NCBI GenBank assembly: GCA_002197995.1
Contig: NGZR01000001.1
Span: forward strand, 15,271,501 to 15,335,500
DNA from: Gaeumannomyces sp. JS-464
Taxonomy: Eukaryota; Ascomycota; Sordariomycetes; Magnaporthales; Magnaporthaceae
Direction: 5' to 3'
DNA: 64,000 nt
The stretch's first letter is position 1; each line of letters opens with the position of its first letter. The notes beneath the pieces are model-generated. The model did not search any database and had not been told where the DNA came from. It saw nothing but the letters and a program-made list of their open reading frames with translations. The position numbers and the translations under genes are program-made. Below are positions 13,100 to 22,866 of the stretch, in pieces.

Positions 13100-13340
13100 G
13101 GGTCCTACCAATGCGTCATGTCTCAAGTTCTATGACTCCAACCCGGTCATCGTCGGCCTCCAGCCGAACATCAGACTTCCTATACTTGAGGCTGTGGCTG
13201 CAGTGCACCGTCGTCGACCCTTCAGGGCGTGCAAATCCAGCACATGGATGAGGTCCGCGAGTGCGACCTGGACGCTCGGCTTGAGTGTGAAAGCGAGCTT
13301 CGAGTCGGGCGGCTTAGACTGTTGGAAGTTCGATAAATCA
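13100..13340 (+). other. Coding-like stretch, unassigned
   Basis: Two adjacent frames give protein-like sequence: FYDSNPVIVGL...LPILEAVAAV in one and QIQHMDEVRECDLDARLE in the other, with a switch near 13200. It could be a displaced N-terminal part of the CorA-like gene that follows or a remnant of another gene. No family is recognised with confidence. Confidence 0.3.
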
Positions 13341-13466
13341 CTCACTATGCACCCATTCCATGGGTGCCTCTACTGCTGTCGACGCGTGCCGCACCTTCCT
13401 TGTTCCTTGCAGACTATCTCCACGCTTTGATCTCAATACGTGACCTTGGCAGAGGCGATCGACCAA

Positions 13467-15276
13467 ATGGAGGCTCCAACCTGTTCTCTGTCTGCTACCC
13501 TCCCTAATGGGAGGCTGCCGAAATCGCGAGCGCGCGCCTACGCAGACGCGGTGCTTGCCTTTGCCAGCCTGGGGGCCGAGGCGACCTTGTACCCCGGCCC
13601 TCACTTCGAGAAGCTCGCGTCGTATCTCATGCTTCCCTTCGAAGAGCATTCGCGACGAAACAGCTCTCCTCATGGAGGCTTGCTGTCAAGCTTCCCGTTT
13701 GCTGTTCTCTATCGTGGCCTCGGCCTCGAAAACACCCCGCGTATCGAAGCCTCTTCGCCAGCCGAGATCGATGCCTTGCCCCATACTAGGGCGAGCGACT
13801 GCCCGGACCGGAGACAGCTGCTGATTTTGCGAGGGCAGCCGTCACCGGAACGTCTGGGCGTGGGCGCTCCCAGGTTCAGAATCGACCCGGAGTACTTGCA
13901 ACGACATATGGGCATCCTGCTCTCGGTCGGGAGAGCCAACTATTATGCCCAGCCATCCCTACCATCCGCCTCCAGCCAGGTGGCGCAGCTGCGGTGCTTC
14001 ACCCTTGGCATGGTCGGGCCCACGGATCCGCCGCTGTTCCCGGCAAGCCAGACGGACACGCTCCGGTCAGAGGCCCGAAAGCAGATGAACGACTACATCA
14101 CCGCTGTATCTTCGGACATGGAGCGTGAGGGAGCAGTCGGGAAGTCCATCGTCCGGGGATTCTCTTTGTTCAGCAACGGCTGCTGGGCTATCGAGCAGTC
14201 CGTCTCGCTGTGGGCACACAAGAATGCTGATGGAGGCTTTACAGGTAAGAGAGAAGCCGCAGCCCTTTCGCTCTTTGGCGCTTTGGAACCGTCCGCACTG
14301 ACTCTCCGATTTCTTGGCTACCAGCTCTCGCCTGGATCGATACAGGTAAGGACCTCAGCGAAAGCCCCCGCGGGCCGTGGAGTGTCGCGGCCGACCGCAT
14401 GAATTCGCGATACGGCAGCGTCCCCGACCACCGGGTATTCCTCCCCACAATCCAGTATCATCCCGGCTGCGTCGCCCGGCCCGAGTGGCGGTCGGCCGCA
14501 CAGGGCCGGCTACCCAGGTCACAGTACGCCCAGAGCGCCTCGCGCCTCCACCTGAGCTACGGCAAGAACCTTCGCAAGGACCTGATGGCGGACGACGCCT
14601 TCTACGTCTTCCAGGAGCTCTTTGCGTACTGCGCCTTCACCCAGGCCCAGCTGCTCAACATGGTCGAAAGCAGCATCTCCGAGGCCGTCGACTCGGAGCA
14701 CCCAGAGGACCTCGGCGTCGCCCAGTCGAACCTGGTCTACGCACAGGGCCTGCTCGACCGGCAGGTGGAGACCCTCAGGGGAAACATCGAGGTGATCAAG
14801 ACCCGCGGCGGACGCACGTGGCCCAAGGCAAGGGACAAGACACATCCCAGCGGCGACCAGGAGCAGAGGGAGAAAGACTGTGTCCAAGCCGCCGAGGAGC
14901 TCCGGAGAGACTTTGAACACCTCCATGCCTGCGCAACCCGGCTCTCAGAGACCTGCAAGTCCAAAATATCGCACCTGACCTCCCGAGCCGAGCGAGCCGA
15001 GTCAAAGAAAGGCATAGAGCAGGCACGGGAGATGACCCATCTGACTCGACTTGCCTTCATCTTCGTGCCTCTCGGCTTCCTGACCTCCTTCTTCGGTATG
15101 AATCTCGACCCATCGCGGCTGGATCCACCTCCCTCTGGATCTTCTTCGTCGCCGCAGTGCCTGTTGTATCAATAGCCATGGGGCTGCTGTATTGGAATCC
15201 CACCGCCTTTTTGCGTCGCGTCTGGCCCTTTTGGGAAAAGGAGGCGCCAAGACCAACCAGTTCTAGTTTGGTTTAG
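13467..15276 (+). CDS. Fungal CorA-like membrane protein, frame-broken at its end
   Basis: Resembles the fungal proteins with a large soluble N-terminal part and a C-terminal CorA/ZntB-like membrane module, predicted divalent-cation transporters whose role is rarely tested. The soluble part has the family-like block YLQRHMGILLSVG..PSLPS. An intron at 14245-14324 splices cleanly (FTA then LAWIDTGKDL). The C-terminus carries a long helical region, TRLAFIFVPLGFLTSFFGMN with the diagnostic GMN, and a second membrane helix (SLWIFFVAAVPVVSIAMGLL) before TAG at 15274-15276. The second helix is one base out of frame; the shift sits at a CCC run (15109-15111) where CCCC would restore it. The start is uncertain: 13467 is the first ATG in frame, and an upstream exon is likely. 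Confidence 0.65.
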
Positions 15277-15570
15277 TTTTCATAATCTCTGAAGTGGAGA
15301 AGAGTCGGACTTCAGCGTGATCGGGCAAAGATTCATGCCGAAAAATGGAGTAAAGAAACTGAAAAGGATGAAAAAAACCGTCACCCAACCGCCACCCAGC
15401 CAAGCCAAGCCGGCCAAAAACCGTGCCACCTCATACGCCTCGAGTGCCTGGGCCCTCATCGCTGCGTATCTCATATGCCGTGGTGCATGCCAACCTTCCA
15501 AAGACGGAATCCTCCCCATAGCCATTGAGTAGTGGTTCCATGCAGGATGCCTGCCCGCGCCAGCGTAGCC

Positions 15571-15804
15571 TCAGTTTCCGTATATGTGGACCTTCTCGCC
15601 CTTCTTGAAGCCGTACGCGGTGGAGACGGCCGTGCCCTGTGCGGGTGGCCAGTGCTGGCGCCAGGGCTGCGCTCTGCCGTCGTGGAGACGTCGCGCTCGA
15701 TCCTGCGGTGCGATGGCCCAACGTGTCTGGCGGGCGCCGTCTTTGGCTTAGGTGCCAGTCGCCATGTCCACGCCTGGCGAGGGTGGCTTGTTGATGTCGG
15801 ACAT
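15571..15804 (-). pseudogene. Small conserved-looking protein with an internal stop
   Basis: A 78-codon minus-strand frame starts MSDINKPPSPGVDM and ends AVSTAYGFKKGEKVHIYGN at TGA 15571-15573. Composition and ends look like a genuine small fungal protein, but codon 19 is TAA (15748-15750). No GT-AG pair removes the stop cleanly. Function unknown. It could be a pseudogene, or only the downstream part may be used. Confidence 0.35.
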
Positions 15805-16072
15805 GGTGTAAGGCTTTATTGGTATCCTAGGTAGGACGGCTTTTCGTGCCCATGTTAAGCAGTGCAGAAAGGTCGGACGGCCCTAGCAAGGCTGTCTAGC
15901 CGGAAAAGCTAGCAATAAACCAGCGAGCCTACTCACAGCTTCGAAATCCACTGTACGTCTCGGTTGTTGAACAGGGAAAACAATCGTGGGGACCGACAGC
16001 GATAGGTCGTTGACGGAGAACGGAGATGAGAGTAGTCTGCGGGGAGATGAAAGTTGCAGGATGGAAGACCGG

Positions 16073-16260
16073 CCTACCTACCTAGCTTCAGGGCATAGAT
16101 AGGTACGGTATCCCCTCGCTACGACGGCACCTAGTCGGTCGCGACTACCTTGCTTATCCCCGTTGACCTACCGACTCTGATCTGCGAGGGAAGGCGCGGT
16201 TTAGCTGCCGGGATTGTGAATTGTGTTGTAGGTAGGTAGGTCGGCACCTAGGTAGGTACC
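16073..16260. repeat. Cluster of TAGGTAGG / CCTACCTA intergenic motifs
   Basis: CCTACCTACCTAG at 16073-16085, GTAGGTAGGTAGG at 16228-16240 and CACCTAGGTAGGTACC near 16245-16260 form a cluster of GGTA-unit repeats in opposite orientations, in the gap before the AsaB-like gene. A related CCTAGGTAGG lies at 15826-15835. Confidence 0.6.
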
Positions 16261-16994
16261 TTGATACCTCGCTGGTTCAAGAACCTTCCTTCCTCCACGA
16301 GGCACAGGCACCCAAGTAGAAATTTGCAGTTTTGCCAACGCTAATTGGAACCTCCTATCACCCAAACTTATCTTGTAGGCTCGTTTTTGTTTCCGGGCTG
16401 TGTCCTTTCATGTTTCCTGTTTCCCAGCTAGCCTGGTGCCGCAGTATACGGACTGCGGGCTTTTGTTTTGGGGAACGTGGTACGTGAGCGGCTGATGGCT
16501 GGCAACTGCCATATTATACCTCCTTGGGGCTATGCTGGCCCTGTCAAAAACCCCGAGGAAGGCGCGATGAACGCGGCCTGCAAATCCGCTCTCTACCCAG
16601 GCACCCACCCAGGCAGGCAAGTTTCCAGGATCATAAACTTCCCTGCTACCATTCCACCCGCCCTGCACCCAGAGAAACGCACCCGTTCGAACCCACCAAT
16701 AATTCAGTGACTTCAAGCAACCACGATAATTGGCTCGGCAGGCAGATTGGCAGGAAAGACCTGTACAAATCGCCGGCCGGCTCGTCAGTCAAAAATCAGC
16801 CCGCGCGCCAGGATGGCGGTCGCAAAGGAAAACGCACCTTCCATGAATGCACAACTTGTAAATATGCCTCGCCGTGCAAAAACTTTTCCCGATACCTTGC
16901 CTTGTGCTAAATTCGGTGGGGATCTAGGCGCCGCTACCAAGATAGTCAGGTATCTGTGCACATCGAGAAGGGTTCTTGGGCAACTGCCGGCAAG

Positions 16995-18146
16995 ATGGCA
17001 CAAGCAAGTCTGCCTCGAAAGCCGCTTGAGCTCCCCGAAGTCAAGTCCGAGATCCATTTCCTTCAGAGGAACGACCTGTTCAGAACGGAGAAGCCCTACG
17101 ATTTCTAATACCATGTCGACGCACCCGAGGTCCAGCAGACCAATATGACCATGAGCCCGGCCCCGGTTACCATAAGAAACATCAGGGGGTTCGAGCATCA
17201 CTTCCCGCTGGAGTCGACCGGTTTCGAGGTCATGGAAGTTGGCGAGATCATACCTTACGAGGCCTTTTTTGACCCTGCCGCTGTCGGGCTGTGTTTTAGG
17301 GAGCTGGAGAGGCTTGTGAAGGCGCGTCTCGGAGCCTCGCATGTCGAGGTCTTTAGACATGAGGTAGGTCCCACCAACCCTGCGCGCAGTGCCCAGAACC
17401 CCATCACTGCCTTACTGACACCCTGCCAGATCCGCAAGCACCATCCAGACTTCCCCGTTTCGATCGGGTCCAAGTACGACTATGACCAGCCAACGTCAGT
17501 AGCTCATATAGGTATGGAGACTCCCAACTCTAAATCTGCAAACATTTTGGCGGAAGCTTACCCATCCCCTAGACACAACAGTCGACGAAATGCTCGATTA
17601 TGTAGATCGACTCCCTCCAGAGAAATAGGAGCTCTTCCGGGGACGGAGGTGTCAATGGCTCAAGTAGGTGACGACGCCAACCCAGGGAGGTGTTGGCACG
17701 CGAGAACTGAGCTGACTGACGCCCCGCGCGCAACGGAAACAGCGCGCGGAAGCCGCTGAGGGGCCCGCTCCATGACTGGCCGCTCACGTTCTGCGATACA
17801 GCCGATATCGAACCGGACGTGGACCTCGCCCCCGCCGACTTGCTGTATCCCGACTTGGCTACAGAGAACTACCAGGTTCACCATCGTGACACCTACAAGT
17901 GGTATTACCTCGACAGCCAGAGCGCGTCCGAGGCTATCGTCTCCCTCCAAGCGGACAGCAAGGAGGGTGCGATGACAGGTGAGATAGGCCATCCCAGATC
18001 GCATAGTTCTTGTTTGTTCTAACCTGATGGTACCACCCCTGCCCGAAGGTGCGCCGCATTGTTCCTTCTACAACCCGGCAACTCCACAGGGCGAGAAACC
18101 GAGAGAAAGCATTGAAGCCAGATTGCTTGTGTGTTACGAGACCTAG
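16995..18146 (+). pseudogene. AsaB/CmcJ-like 2-oxoglutarate-dependent oxygenase with two in-frame stops
   Basis: Five exons join perfectly: 16995-17363, 17430-17511, 17573-17663, 17743-17978 and 18049-18146, giving 292 codons. The product matches the fungal GA4-desaturase/CmcJ/AsaB family, often found in secondary-metabolite clusters: EKPY near the N-terminus, RKHHPDFPVSIGSKYDYDQP, SVAHIDTT with the HxD iron-ligand pair built across intron 2, KPLRGPLHDWPL, YPDLATENYQV, KWYYLDSQ, APHCSFYNP with the second His, and RESIEAR with the oxoglutarate-type Arg. Codon 38 is TAA (17106-17108) and a TAG lies at 17626-17628; both are one C-to-T change from Gln codons. Everything else, including splice sites, is intact, so inactivation looks recent. 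The family's chemistry is inferred from known members. Confidence 0.8.
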
Positions 18147-18317
18147 TGGCTGCGTATGGGGTACAAGAAAGAGAACGGCTTAGTGCGGTTGAACGTTGCA
18201 CTAAGGCCTAGCTAGGGATGACGAGGTGTTGTCTCAGGCTTGTATAACCAGGAAGCCTTGTTTTTCTAGAATTGCCTACCGAACCGGCCATCCATATCGC
18301 GGTTGCTCTCCCCCGGG

Positions 18318-19919
18318 TCACTTGCGGACGCTTTCTGGGTTTTCGACGTTGGGCCGAAAGCCCCGGTCACTCTGCAGGCCCCCCGGAACGCCAGGACTAA
18401 GAAGCAGGAAGGGGGTTTGTAAGGTATCTCGCCTTGTGCAGCGTGAGGACGACATAGAGAAACACAAGCGCGCGAGCGTACAGATACACAACGTTCCTGG
18501 TAACACAGCCAGGCAGTCGAGAACGAGACTGTAGGGCGCATGCCCGGCGACCATGAGGATGCTCGAGACGGTGAAGTGGTCACTCAAAAGTGCTTCCAGT
18601 TGCCACTGGGGCTCTCTAGCGGGTAGCAGTGAGTCAGACAGGGGTTTTCCCCTCGTCGAGGGGGACACGTGCCTGTTTCTCAAACACCCAACTCCGACAG
18701 ACAACAGAAGAAACAGCATCCACAGGAGTGCAGCCACGTCAGCGATGCAGTACGCCGAGATGTTCAGCACAGCCCGGAGAAGATGGCGCGCACCGCATTG
18801 CTTGACGCTAAAGGCGAGGTCGGCGGCGTGGGATCGGATGGTATCCCTCCGCCACCGCAAGGGCTACTCGAGATAGAGCGAACTCTGACTGACCTTGGGC
18901 GGCCAGAAGCACCTAGTCCGAGTTCTCGAACCAGACATGCCAGCCGCGCCGGACGCACCAGGACGCGAAGGTGTTGTGGTCGTCGGTCGTGACGGGGTTC
19001 CACAACCACTTCTCGTTGAGGAAAAATTCGTAGAGCTGCTCGTTCCGGGACACGCTGGTCCGGAGCGCGCTGAGCCGGCCCGAGAGGTTGAGGGCCCTAG
19101 CCCCGGTTGAAGTAGGCCGGCGCCGAGTGCATGGCGTTGCGCCGGACGAGGTTGAGGCGCCCGAACTGCTCCCACGCCCGTCAGGCCCGCCTGGTGCACG
19201 GGTCCGACGACCTGCAGGGCCCGTGACGCCGCCGATGCCGGGGTCAGCAAGGGGGGTCGACTGCACGGGCGAGAGTTCCGGCGGACCAGGGCGAGCGGCC
19301 CGTCGGCAGTGGCGAAGTGCGGAGTCCGGACCCGGCCGACGCCCCCGTAGTATTGCCGCCGAACTGGCGGCCTGGGGGCGGAATGGACCGAGACTGTTGT
19401 GTCGCCGATTCTTTCGGTAAGCCTGAATATGGCCGGGAGCTGAGCGTCAACTGTGGTTATGATGACCACTTTGGGGCTGCAGGCTAGCCACCGGCGGACA
19501 ACATCATGATAGTTTGGTTCGGTGCCGAGGGTCATGCAGACAACAGTGACGCCGTCGGAGACCCGGATAGTTGATCTGCTTCCCCAGCTGAATGACTTCA
19601 ACATCACAGAGCCCCAGTACTCGAGGAGTAGCGGTGCGCCACGCAGGCACCCCAGGGCTCTCGATTATGGAGTGCGGCATCGTGGGTCCGAGACGTTAGC
19701 GCATAGCCGCGCCAGCTAGACAAGACAAGAGTATCTGCTCATATTCGGCCCAGGGGGTTTGATGAACAGGACAGGGCTGCACATGATTGTGGCACAGATC
19801 AAACGCAGCATTATAGCTGTTGCTAGAATCTTGTAGGCAGAGACCTGGATCGGTGCCCCCTTGTTGACAACGCACGAGAAGATGTCGCGAGTGGGTGCGG
19901 CTTTCACGGGCGAGATCAC
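18318..19919 (-). pseudogene. Family 2 glycosyltransferase (hyaluronan/polysaccharide synthase-like), broken
   Basis: Collinear minus-strand pieces match fungal GT2 synthases that use a UDP-sugar at the membrane. From the N-terminus: a hydrophobic segment (KILATAIMLRLICATIM, near 19800); DGVTVVCMTLG..HDVVRRWLACSPKVVIITT (near 19450-19560); GGVTGLQVVGPVHQ (near 19200); LTGVWEQFGRLNLVRRNAMH; and NEKWLWNPVTTDDHNTFASW with the TTDD acidic motif (near 18980-19050). A C-terminal membrane helix (YCIADVAALLWMLFLLLSVG) ends near 18660, with a stop at 18318. These pieces sit in different frames, with at least three shifts. The start is unresolved because no ATG opens the first piece. Probably a decayed gene; sequence error alone seems less likely given the number of breaks. 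Confidence 0.6.
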
Positions 19920-20448
19920 GCCGAGCGTCTCCTGAACAGATGACAGCTGGTAGACTACGTACCCCGCCGGCTACGCATGGGCGCGGCAAGGTCACATCAG
20001 GTCGCTAACCCCAAGTCGACAGTTGAGACTGCCATGGAAGAATGGATAGCAGCAAAAGGTCGGTGCGTGCATCTGAATGGGTAAATAGATAGGGTTGAAC
20101 GGAGAAAATGGCAGCCTGAGTCTCGTCACTGAACAAATCCCTCCCACATGCTTCTTTTTGTTCGGCGCAAAGCCTGAACCCCCGATGCCTTGCCGAAATC
20201 CAGTATCGTATCCAAACCCCCTAGCGCTTTCGTAAACTATTTTTCTTTTAATTGAACGGCACTTATAATCCTACTTGTGTCGGAAGCACTAAACCGCCCT
20301 CCCGTTGACGTCGATGATAGCCAGATCCGTGGTCATATCGGCGCGCATGGTCCGGTTGGTAGTAGACGACACCTTACAGATGCCGCAGGTGGCCCTGCCC
20401 CCGACGATCAATAAAGATCAAACACCCCAAGCTCAGGCCAGTGTTGGC
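19920..20448. other. Intergenic, nothing recognised
   Basis: Gap between the glycosyltransferase remnant and the end of the 2EXR gene, both on the minus strand. It probably holds the promoter of the former. No RNA gene or repeat was seen. Confidence 0.4.
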
Positions 20449-21838
20449 TCATGTCCACACACGCGAAGTGAACCCGAGCCCTCGGATCATCCCGGCCCGT
20501 GAGAGGGGCACCGCGTCCACGGGAAAGAGCCAAAACCCAAGCATGGGGCTCACCTGCTGCCAGTGCAGCCGGTCGGCCTCGAGGCGCTCGGCGAATCCGG
20601 GGGCCAGCCGGTTCCGCAACGACCTCTCCCTGCAGATGGTGGAAAACCCTTATCCACCTCCTCGCGTATGGAAGCCAGCCCGCTCTGGCGGTCGTGCAGC
20701 CCGTCGTGGGTGTGGCCGCTGGCAGCGATCAGGAGACGGAATTCCGTCCCGACGACCGGCGCGGGAGCCTCGACATCTGCCGCAGCGTCGCCCTGTTCTG
20801 CGGGAGCCGACCAGTCGAGCTCGGCCAGGAGCTCCTGCCACCTCTGGAACAGTCACGGCGGCCCCCGGAGCCGAATTCCATGGGCACTCGTGGAAGATCC
20901 GGGCCGATTGGGCGCGGGTCTCGAGACAGGCGCGAAAACGTTGGCATTAGGGCCATTATGGGGTAGTACTGGTTGACGAAAGGGTTAATATCGGTATCGC
21001 AGGCGCTAGGGTTGCCATACAGGCGTCCCTGCCCCATCGTTTCTTCGAGGAACACCTCGCGGAGTTGCATCATCGTGTGTTTGAAGGCATCGATGGTAGC
21101 GGCGTCAAGCCGCACCCCCCAAGTTAGGCTTCACCATGCCGGGACGGAGGCCTTGGAGGAAGTAGTAGTCGGCCACAAGATTGAGGAGGCCCACGCCGCG
21201 CGGGTCGTGGACTGTTTTGAAACGCTGGAGAAAGTCCACAACAAGATGGCTGTTCCCCGAGCCAGCGTTGCGGCCGTGGTTGACGCGGATGAAGTCGTGC
21301 TCGGGTTTGAGGTGAAGCACCCCAGCCGGCGCCGCGTCCATGCTCTCTGGGACGTTCTCGAACGAGTTGAGGCGGATGAGCCCCGGCGTGCCGTCTTCCT
21401 GCGGGGGATCCGCCTTTGACGCGCAAGGTGCCCACCCATGCGTAGGCCCTCTCGCCGGCGAACACAACAAGCAGGGGGCGCGTAGAACTGGAGCGCGGCA
21501 GCGCGCGCTTCGCTGCTGACGCGGAGGAGCTTGCTATGCAGGCGGTAGCCCTCGGCGATGACGGTGTAGTTGGTCACGGGCGCCTCGCCGGCTTGCGTGT
21601 TTGGCACCTTCCTGATGAGGCCTTCCGGCATGGAGCCGGAATCCTGGAAGTCGGCGCTGACGGTAAGCCGGATGATTCGCTCGCGGCCCAGGAGGGCGTG
21701 GTGCCAGACCTTGAGGCGGAGCTCTTTTGGGAGGTGAGGGAACAGGCAGAAGGTCGAGTGCAGGCCGGGGGCTTGCGTGGCCCTGGCCTGCTCGTCATTG
21801 AAGAGCCGTTCATCTCCCGTTCCATGTTGTTTGGGCAT
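20449..21838 (-). pseudogene. 2EXR-domain protein (F-box-like), frame-broken
   Basis: Starts at ATG 21836-21838. The 2EXR motif FCLFPHLPKELRLKVWHHAL follows within the first 50 residues. Further blocks match the family: LLRVSSEARAAALQFY, GVLHLKPEHDFI, DPRGVGLLNLVADYY, LREVFLEETMG, RLSRDPRPIGPDLPRV, and near the end GFWLFPVDAV, with TGA at 20449-20451. These blocks are collinear but spread over three frames. One switch sits at a run of six C (21115-21120); others lie near 21470 and between about 20620 and 20860. The family is fungal and expanded, with no established biochemical function. Breaks at base runs allow either sequence error or pseudogenisation. Confidence 0.65.
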
Positions 21839-22866
21839 GCTGAACTCCAGCTAGGCACCTAGGTGGTAGAAACCTTAGTCGGTTGTCGGAAATAACGACG
21901 AGCAACCCCATAGTATGGGCCTGGCAATGATCTCCAAGGTTTAAAGTGTAGCAGTGGGTGAAAATGGTACCTGCGTACCCCCCAAGCTGGGTGATCGCAA
22001 ATCATCAGCCCAATTGATTCCAAGCAAATCGACACTTGGATGCCACCCGACGCGCCAACCGAGCACACCTTTACACATCTAGCAAGGTCGTGCGACATTA
22101 ATGATGCAGTCGCTACAGTTCACCGCCATGCCCATCGGTCGTCAGCCGCATCTCCAGCGTTCTAGGCTTACCCTTACACGGAGCGAGAAAACAACAAGAT
22201 TGTCAGTGCGAAGAAGCCGTGGAATGTGAGTCGATGAATCGCGATCTCGTTTTGAAACTACCCGATGTTCAGAATGGGATATAAATGGTAACATGCGGAG
22301 CGTGGCTTGTGGTGAGAATAGAAAATATTACTTTATGTACCTATGCCCAGCATGCACTTTCTTTTCCACAATCGAAACAGCAAAAAAAAAAAAAGGGGCT
22401 GGTCCCAACTCGAGCAAAATCTCCCCAAGACACCCAGAAGAGCGAGAAAGCAGTGTACAAAAGGCCACCCCAAAATGCCCTCTGGCTCCCAGAAAGAAAA
22501 ACTCCCAGGTTATGCAAAGAGCCAAGACACAAACCCAAACAAAGGAAAGGAAGCGAGCTGCCCCTCGTACAATTACAACTCCCCTAGCCGCTGTTCCTTC
22601 CCCTTTGCCGTGGGGTTTGAATAACCCTATCTCTCTTGTGGCCATCAAGATATGGACAGTCTGGGCGACGCAGACAAGCATAGAAATATAAGAGACAAAA
22701 GTGAGGTTCCACTGGGAACCCGAAACCTGACCATATCCAACCAATACCCTAGGCGTGTTCCAAGCGTTTGCCGCCTCCAAATAGGTCGCAGCCAAGTTCG
22801 TGGTCGTCGTGATGATCATGAAAAATAAAAAAACAAATAAAACAAGAAAGAACGTCAATAACATCA
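21839..22866. other. Intergenic: upstream of 2EXR gene and 3' flank of coiled-coil gene
   Basis: A-rich sequence with a run of 13 A near 22381-22393 and no recognisable gene. The 22300-22860 part is probably the 3' untranslated region of the minus-strand gene to the right. Confidence 0.4.
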
